Made by a program: the position numbers and the translations under genes
The notes under the pieces: generated by a model
The model's database searches: none
Seen by the model: only the letters and a program-made list of their open reading frames with translations
Told to the model about the DNA's origin: nothing
DNA from: Roseovarius sp. A-2
GTDB taxonomy: Bacteria > Pseudomonadota > Alphaproteobacteria > Rhodobacterales > Rhodobacteraceae
Assembly: GCF_002072155.1 (NCBI RefSeq)
Contig: NZ_BDIY01000004.1
Span: 163,228-227,227 of the forward strand
Direction of reading: 5' to 3'
Length of the DNA stretch: 64,000 nucleotides
In this document: piece after piece, positions 61,069-64,000 of the stretch
Position numbering within the stretch: the stretch's first letter is position 1
How the letters are laid out: the number at the start of each line of letters is the position of its first letter

Positions 61069-61698
61069 CTACAACACCGGCCCGCCCCTTGACTTCACAC
61101 GCACCGGCTTCCGGCGGCGGTCCTCGCGGTCGCGCTCACCGGTCGAGAGATGCTCGCCAATCCGAATAGCGCTCTCTGTGTATTCACTCACGCCCGTGTC
61201 ATGCAGCTCCTTTGCTTGTTCGCGAAGCACCGACGGCACCGCGTGAGCGCGGGCGAGACGCTCATGCGCAGAGAGCTTGGGGCTACCGAAATTCTGCCGG
61301 ATCTCTTCCTGGGCGCGGTCGCTCATCCCGCCGATGTTCCGCGCCGGATGATCGAGCGAAACCCCGCTCACCGCTTCATATGCTTGCCGGAATTGTGCGG
61401 CTTTCTGAGTCTCTTTTTCAACTCGCTCAGGATCCGGCGCACCCTCGAGGCCCATCTCCCGGGCTTGAGCTGCGCGCGATCCGATCTGCCCGATCAGGAC
61501 GCCCGGCCAGACGGCCTCTTTCTCCCGGCTATTCAGCCCACGCTCCCGTGCGAGGTCGCTCAGCACGTTTCGCGCATTGTTGTAGATCGCGCCGCCGAAC
61601 ACGCTACGGAAGGTAGCTCCGGGCCTGCGTGCCAGTTCAGCAATTTCGCGATCTTCGCGGTCTTCCGCAAACTCTGCATCGAGATATTCTTCTGTCAT
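61069..61698 (-). CDS. Hypothetical protein of the accessory region
   Basis: The 209-residue protein has an acidic start (MTEEYLDAEFAEDREDRE), a central part with FGGAIYNNARNVLSDLARE and VLIGQIGSRAAQAREMG, and a very basic end (RRRKPVRVKSRGG). No family is recognised. GGAGAG lies 6 nt before the ATG at 61698; an alternative ATG at 61755 overlaps the upstream gene stop by 4 nt and would add 19 residues. The charge layout would suit a nucleic-acid or partner-binding protein. Confidence 0.65.
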   Translation of the reverse strand: MTEEYLDAEFAEDREDREIAELARRPGATFRSVFGGAIYNNARNVLSDLARERGLNSREKEAVWPGVLIGQIGSRAAQAREMGLEGAPDPERVEKETQKAAQFRQAYEAVSGVSLDHPARNIGGMSDRAQEEIRQNFGSPKLSAHERLARAHAVPSVLREQAKELHDTGVSEYTESAIRIGEHLSTGERDREDRRRKPVRVKSRGGPVL

Positions 61699-61751
61699 GA
61701 TCTTCTCTCCGAAGTTGTCCGCCGGGGTCGGGCGGCGGAGAGGGTGTGTGT

Positions 61752-61952
61752 TCATGCGGCGACTTCTGCACAACGGCGCGCGAAGGCAGCCTTGCCGAGC
61801 GGGGCGAGCCGATCAGCTTCACGCTCCCAGTCTGTGCGGGACTTGTCGCTGCGCGCGGAAAGTGCCTTGCGCGACGCAAAATTGGCCGCCGCAATCATGG
61901 CGCGGTCGGGCGAGTTGCCGTCTATTTTGCGGATTTGTGCGAGTGTCTTCAT
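61752..61952 (-). CDS. Small hypothetical protein
   Basis: The 66-residue, mostly helical, basic protein starts MKTLAQIRKIDGNSPDRAM. GGAG lies 9 nt before the ATG at 61952, and codons upstream to 62129 lack support. It precedes the 209-residue gene on the same strand, likely as one operon, and is divergent from the gene at 62098. Function unknown. Confidence 0.6.
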   Translation of the reverse strand: MKTLAQIRKIDGNSPDRAMIAAANFASRKALSARSDKSRTDWEREADRLAPLGKAAFARRCAEVAA

Positions 61953-62097
61953 GATATTTCTCCAGTGCGTGGGCATCGGTAGCCCTGGTGTGTGTGTTCC
62001 GATACCCAGCAAATAGAGACATGGCGGGCGATCCAAAACGCGCGGGGCACATTTTTCGAGAATTGTCATTCGCCGCGGCCAGAGGTAAAAATCCGGT

Positions 62098-62301
62098 ATG
62101 AAAAATGCGGACATGCCGGACACGATCACGACGCCGGCAGGAGAGACTTATTGGAAGATGGGATGGACCGGTCGCGCCCTGGGCCCGGCAGCGGTGCACG
62201 GCATCGTGCCCGGCGAGATGACGCACGAATACTGGATCCAGCCCTGGGACGACAGCAAGCGCCTTCATGCCGCCGATCCGAACCGATGGTTTCTCGACTG
62301 A
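62098..62301 (+). CDS. Small hypothetical protein upstream of the restriction gene
   Basis: The 67-residue acidic protein reads MKNADMPDTITTPAGETYW, then GEMTHEYWIQPWDDSKR. It has no helix-turn-helix, so it is not a standard controller protein. Its TGA shares a base with the ATG of the endonuclease gene (TGATG), suggesting coupled translation. It could serve as a leader or a partner of the endonuclease; no family is recognised. Confidence 0.55.
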   Translation: MKNADMPDTITTPAGETYWKMGWTGRALGPAAVHGIVPGEMTHEYWIQPWDDSKRLHAADPNRWFLD

Positions 62302-63035
62302 TGTTTCAGAACCTCACGAATAAAGGCTTCGATGTGGTTATCCGCAACCATGCGGGCGCAATCTTTTCTGTGGATTTTCCCGCCCAGGCTCAAGAACTCG
62401 AAGACGTTCTACTCCAGATGACGATCCCGGCGGCGGATCTGGTAGGCTCTGGTGGAGGCGAGGCGAAGTCGACGCAGTGGCTGCGAAATGAGCTCTATAA
62501 GAAAGGCTGGCCCAAGCACAATTTCGAGTTCAAATCGTTCCTGGATGGGAATGAACAGCTCTCAATGAGCCACGAGATCGACCATGTGCGACGGGCAGAC
62601 GCCGGAACGATCGCGTGCGAAATCGAATGGAACAACAAAGACCCATTCTTCGATCGTGACCTGGAGAATTTCCAGCGCCTGCACGCCCAGACCGCGATCT
62701 CGATGGGTGTCATAATCACACGCGGGAAGTCTCTCCAAGACAACATGCGGACAATCATTCAGGACTGTCTGACCAAACACAATGTAGTCGATGAGGGAGA
62801 CCTTATGCATCACTTTGATATGAAGGACCGAACGGCTCGCCAGCGAGATGCGGTCAAGAGAATGACAGACAGGCAGATCCCGTTCGCGGATGCGTTCGCA
62901 AAGCAGTTCACGAGCGACAAGTTTGGCACCGCGACAACGCACTGGTCGAAGCTGAAAGAGCGCATCGATCGAGGCGTTGGAAACCCGTGCCCTATGCTCT
63001 TGATCGGGATGCCGGCTTCGATTGTGATACCGTGA
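62301..63035 (+). CDS. BglII/BstYI-like type II restriction endonuclease
   Basis: The 244-residue protein matches the BglII family (PF09195 type) by its order of blocks: WLRNELYKKGWPKHNFEF, the Asp in SHEIDHVRRADAG, CEIEWNNKDPFFDRDLENF with catalytic Glu residues, MGVIITRGKSLQ, and the end PCPMLLIGMPASIV, like the tail PLVLIGIAP of BstYI. Known members cut sites with a GATC core. The start overlaps the preceding stop; an ATG 15 nt upstream is possible. It is convergent with the methyltransferase gene, the two abutting exactly. Confidence 0.85.
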   Translation: MFQNLTNKGFDVVIRNHAGAIFSVDFPAQAQELEDVLLQMTIPAADLVGSGGGEAKSTQWLRNELYKKGWPKHNFEFKSFLDGNEQLSMSHEIDHVRRADAGTIACEIEWNNKDPFFDRDLENFQRLHAQTAISMGVIITRGKSLQDNMRTIIQDCLTKHNVVDEGDLMHHFDMKDRTARQRDAVKRMTDRQIPFADAFAKQFTSDKFGTATTHWSKLKERIDRGVGNPCPMLLIGMPASIVIP

Positions 63036-63704
63036 TTATTCCGCGGCCGTGACCGAGCTGTTGTATGGGTATGTTTTCCAGGTCGGCTTGTAATCGTCCT
63101 GAGCCTGGTTGCCCCACACAGTCCAGCCGTCGCGCACGCCTCGCCCGAACAGTTCCAGGAACGGCCCCCATGAGCAGGACTCGATGATCTCGTATTGCTC
63201 ATCGGGCTTCCGGCTGTGTTCACGCTTGCGAGTCTTTAGGAGATCGCCATCCGGCTCCGGCGCCTGGATTACATTGACTTGGCGCCTGCCTGGCTGGAGC
63301 GTCCGGGCGCTCTTGCCGCGGGTCCCGAACAAGAGCATCTCGGTTACGTTCCGAAAATAGAAGCCGACCCCGCGCCCATCCGGACCGCCGTCTTTTCGGA
63401 CCTTCTCCCAGATGATGTGCGATTTGTAGTTGAAGCCCCATGCCTGGAGAACTCGAAGGCCATCAGGCAAAAGAGCATTCGGCACCCAGAGATAGCAGTG
63501 AGCCGTGTCTGCCAAGTGGTCAGCCACGGGCAGATCACAGATCTCGTCAAGCGTCATCGTGGGATATCGGGCGAGTCGCTTGTGTTCCGGTGCGATTTTT
63601 CCGGTGCGGTTCGTGAAACGCCACGGCGGGTCCGCCATGACGCAGCCGAATTTCTCCCCGTTCAGGAAGTTACGCAGATCCTGATTGGCCTCTGGCAGTG
63701 TCAT
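63036..63704 (-). CDS. MT-A70 family adenine-N6 methyltransferase
   Basis: The 222-residue methyltransferase carries the catalytic DPPW in CVMADPPWRF, plus YLWVPNALLPDGL, YKSHIIWEK and FRNVTEMLLFGTRG, the standard MT-A70 order. A GAGGG site 9 nt before the ATG at 63704 supports this start; ATGs at 63731 and 63734 are alternatives. Adjacent to the endonuclease, it is the predicted protective methyltransferase, likely modifying adenine in the same site. Confidence 0.88.
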   Translation of the reverse strand: MTLPEANQDLRNFLNGEKFGCVMADPPWRFTNRTGKIAPEHKRLARYPTMTLDEICDLPVADHLADTAHCYLWVPNALLPDGLRVLQAWGFNYKSHIIWEKVRKDGGPDGRGVGFYFRNVTEMLLFGTRGKSARTLQPGRRQVNVIQAPEPDGDLLKTRKREHSRKPDEQYEIIESCSWGPFLELFGRGVRDGWTVWGNQAQDDYKPTWKTYPYNSSVTAAE

Positions 63705-63832
63705 GGAGTCGCCCTCTCTGGTGTTTTCCATCATCAGTAGCGCAATATATTGAGCCGAGCAACGTTGATATAACGTAAAAGCCCCGGCATTTCTGCCGGA
63801 GCCATTCCGCACCGCAGGACACGCACCTACCT

Positions 63833-63864
63833 GCCTGCCGACTGAAAGGTCGGCAGGCTTTTGT
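63833..63864 (+). terminator. Rho-independent terminator upstream of the methyltransferase gene
   Basis: GCCTGCCGAC and GTCGGCAGGC form a perfect 10-bp stem with a 6-nt loop followed by TTTTGTTATT. It faces right, with no gene to its left on that strand, so it may end a short untranslated transcript or limit read-through from the endonuclease side. A second hairpin, CCGGCA/TGCCGG, lies at about 63784-63799. Confidence 0.75.
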
Positions 63865-63915
63865 TATTTATATACAATCTCGTCTGATTATTCTGCCAAG
63901 ACGGACGCTGTAGCA

Positions 63916-63931
63916 GGAAGTTCGAACTTCC
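63916..63931. promoter_or_regulatory. 16-bp perfect palindrome
   Basis: GGAAGTTCGAACTTCC is fully symmetrical and lies in otherwise gene-free DNA at the right edge. It could be an operator for a gene beyond the window or part of a recombination site. No further evidence is available. Confidence 0.45.
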
Positions 63932-64000
63932 CGCTTGAACGCTCAGGCGACGAGCCTCACTTGGGGGTTTCGTGTCTTTCTGGATTGGCCAATGTTCACA

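Noticed and set aside
1..64000. CRISPR arrays
   Set aside because: No regularly spaced identical repeats were seen; the only tandem repeats are the three 12-bp units beside tRNA-Phe, which have no spacers.

Overview
The window looks like a chromosomal segment of a high-GC alphaproteobacterium of the order Rhodobacterales (Roseobacter/Rhodobacter type). The grounds are the gene neighbourhoods (infA-maf-rng-yacG-tRNA-Phe, hemD-COG4223-hemY, nfuA-tsaB-rimI), lineage-restricted families (DUF6525, DUF1826, DUF2007, the two-gene amidoligase/amidotransferase operon, TAXI-type TRAP transporters) and regulatory sites resembling alphaproteobacterial Irr and Zur boxes. Identifications rest on reading the protein and DNA sequence; no database search was run.

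Layout. 1-1.8 kb: end of an amidoligase gene coupled to a class I glutamine amidotransferase, then a small conserved ORF. 1.8-6.2 kb: purD (-), xseA (+), tag (-), a stand-alone EAL phosphodiesterase (+). 6.4-8.4 kb: phaA-phaB for polyhydroxybutyrate, each followed by a terminator. 8.5-15.4 kb: ydcH-like gene, tRNA methyltransferase, DUF2007, polyprenyl synthase, ispE, a TPR protein and ETF-quinone oxidoreductase. 15.4-19.5 kb: greA, a membrane protein, usp, a dispersed repeat, and nfuA-tsaB-rimI behind an Irr-like box. 19.5-20.3 kb is a decayed scar with IS3 and LacI remnants. 20.3-27.5 kb: catabolic genes (MDR oxidoreductase, GST, CoA transferase, AhpD-like protein with a TetR regulator, altronate-type dehydratase, aminotransferase). 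27.5-34 kb: hemY, COG4223, hemD, tsaD, gpsA, YciI, EVE. 34-36.2 kb: a zinc-stress operon (COG0523 GTPase, DUF1826, DUF6525) behind a Zur-like box. 36.3-39 kb: cobalamin side-chain genes (threonine kinase-like, cbiB, cobC). 39-46.5 kb: second repeat copy, BKACE enzyme plus class III aminotransferase, an RpiR regulator and a TAXI TRAP transporter with its Usp protein. 46.5-50.5 kb: 1-Cys peroxiredoxin, aldehyde dehydrogenase, two glycosyltransferases, and a frameshifted kinase pseudogene. 51-55.8 kb: a six-gene operon for a non-classical succinate dehydrogenase/fumarate reductase plus a two-subunit class I fumarase. 55.9-60.4 kb: conserved housekeeping genes ending in tRNA-Phe. 60.4-64 kb: an accessory segment with a predicted type II restriction-modification system (BglII/BstYI-like endonuclease and MT-A70 methyltransferase).

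Most genes sit in tight operons with ATGA or TGATG overlaps. The points most worth following are: (i) the restriction-modification island next to tRNA-Phe, with three tandem 12-bp repeats that could be integrase arm sites; (ii) the Sdh/Frd-fumarase operon whose flavoprotein has Cys where classical enzymes carry the FAD-linking His; (iii) a 214-bp MITE-like repeat with about 40-bp inverted arms, present twice; (iv) the BKACE-aminotransferase-TRAP cluster with putative RpiR sites; and (v) several well-formed palindromic operators.
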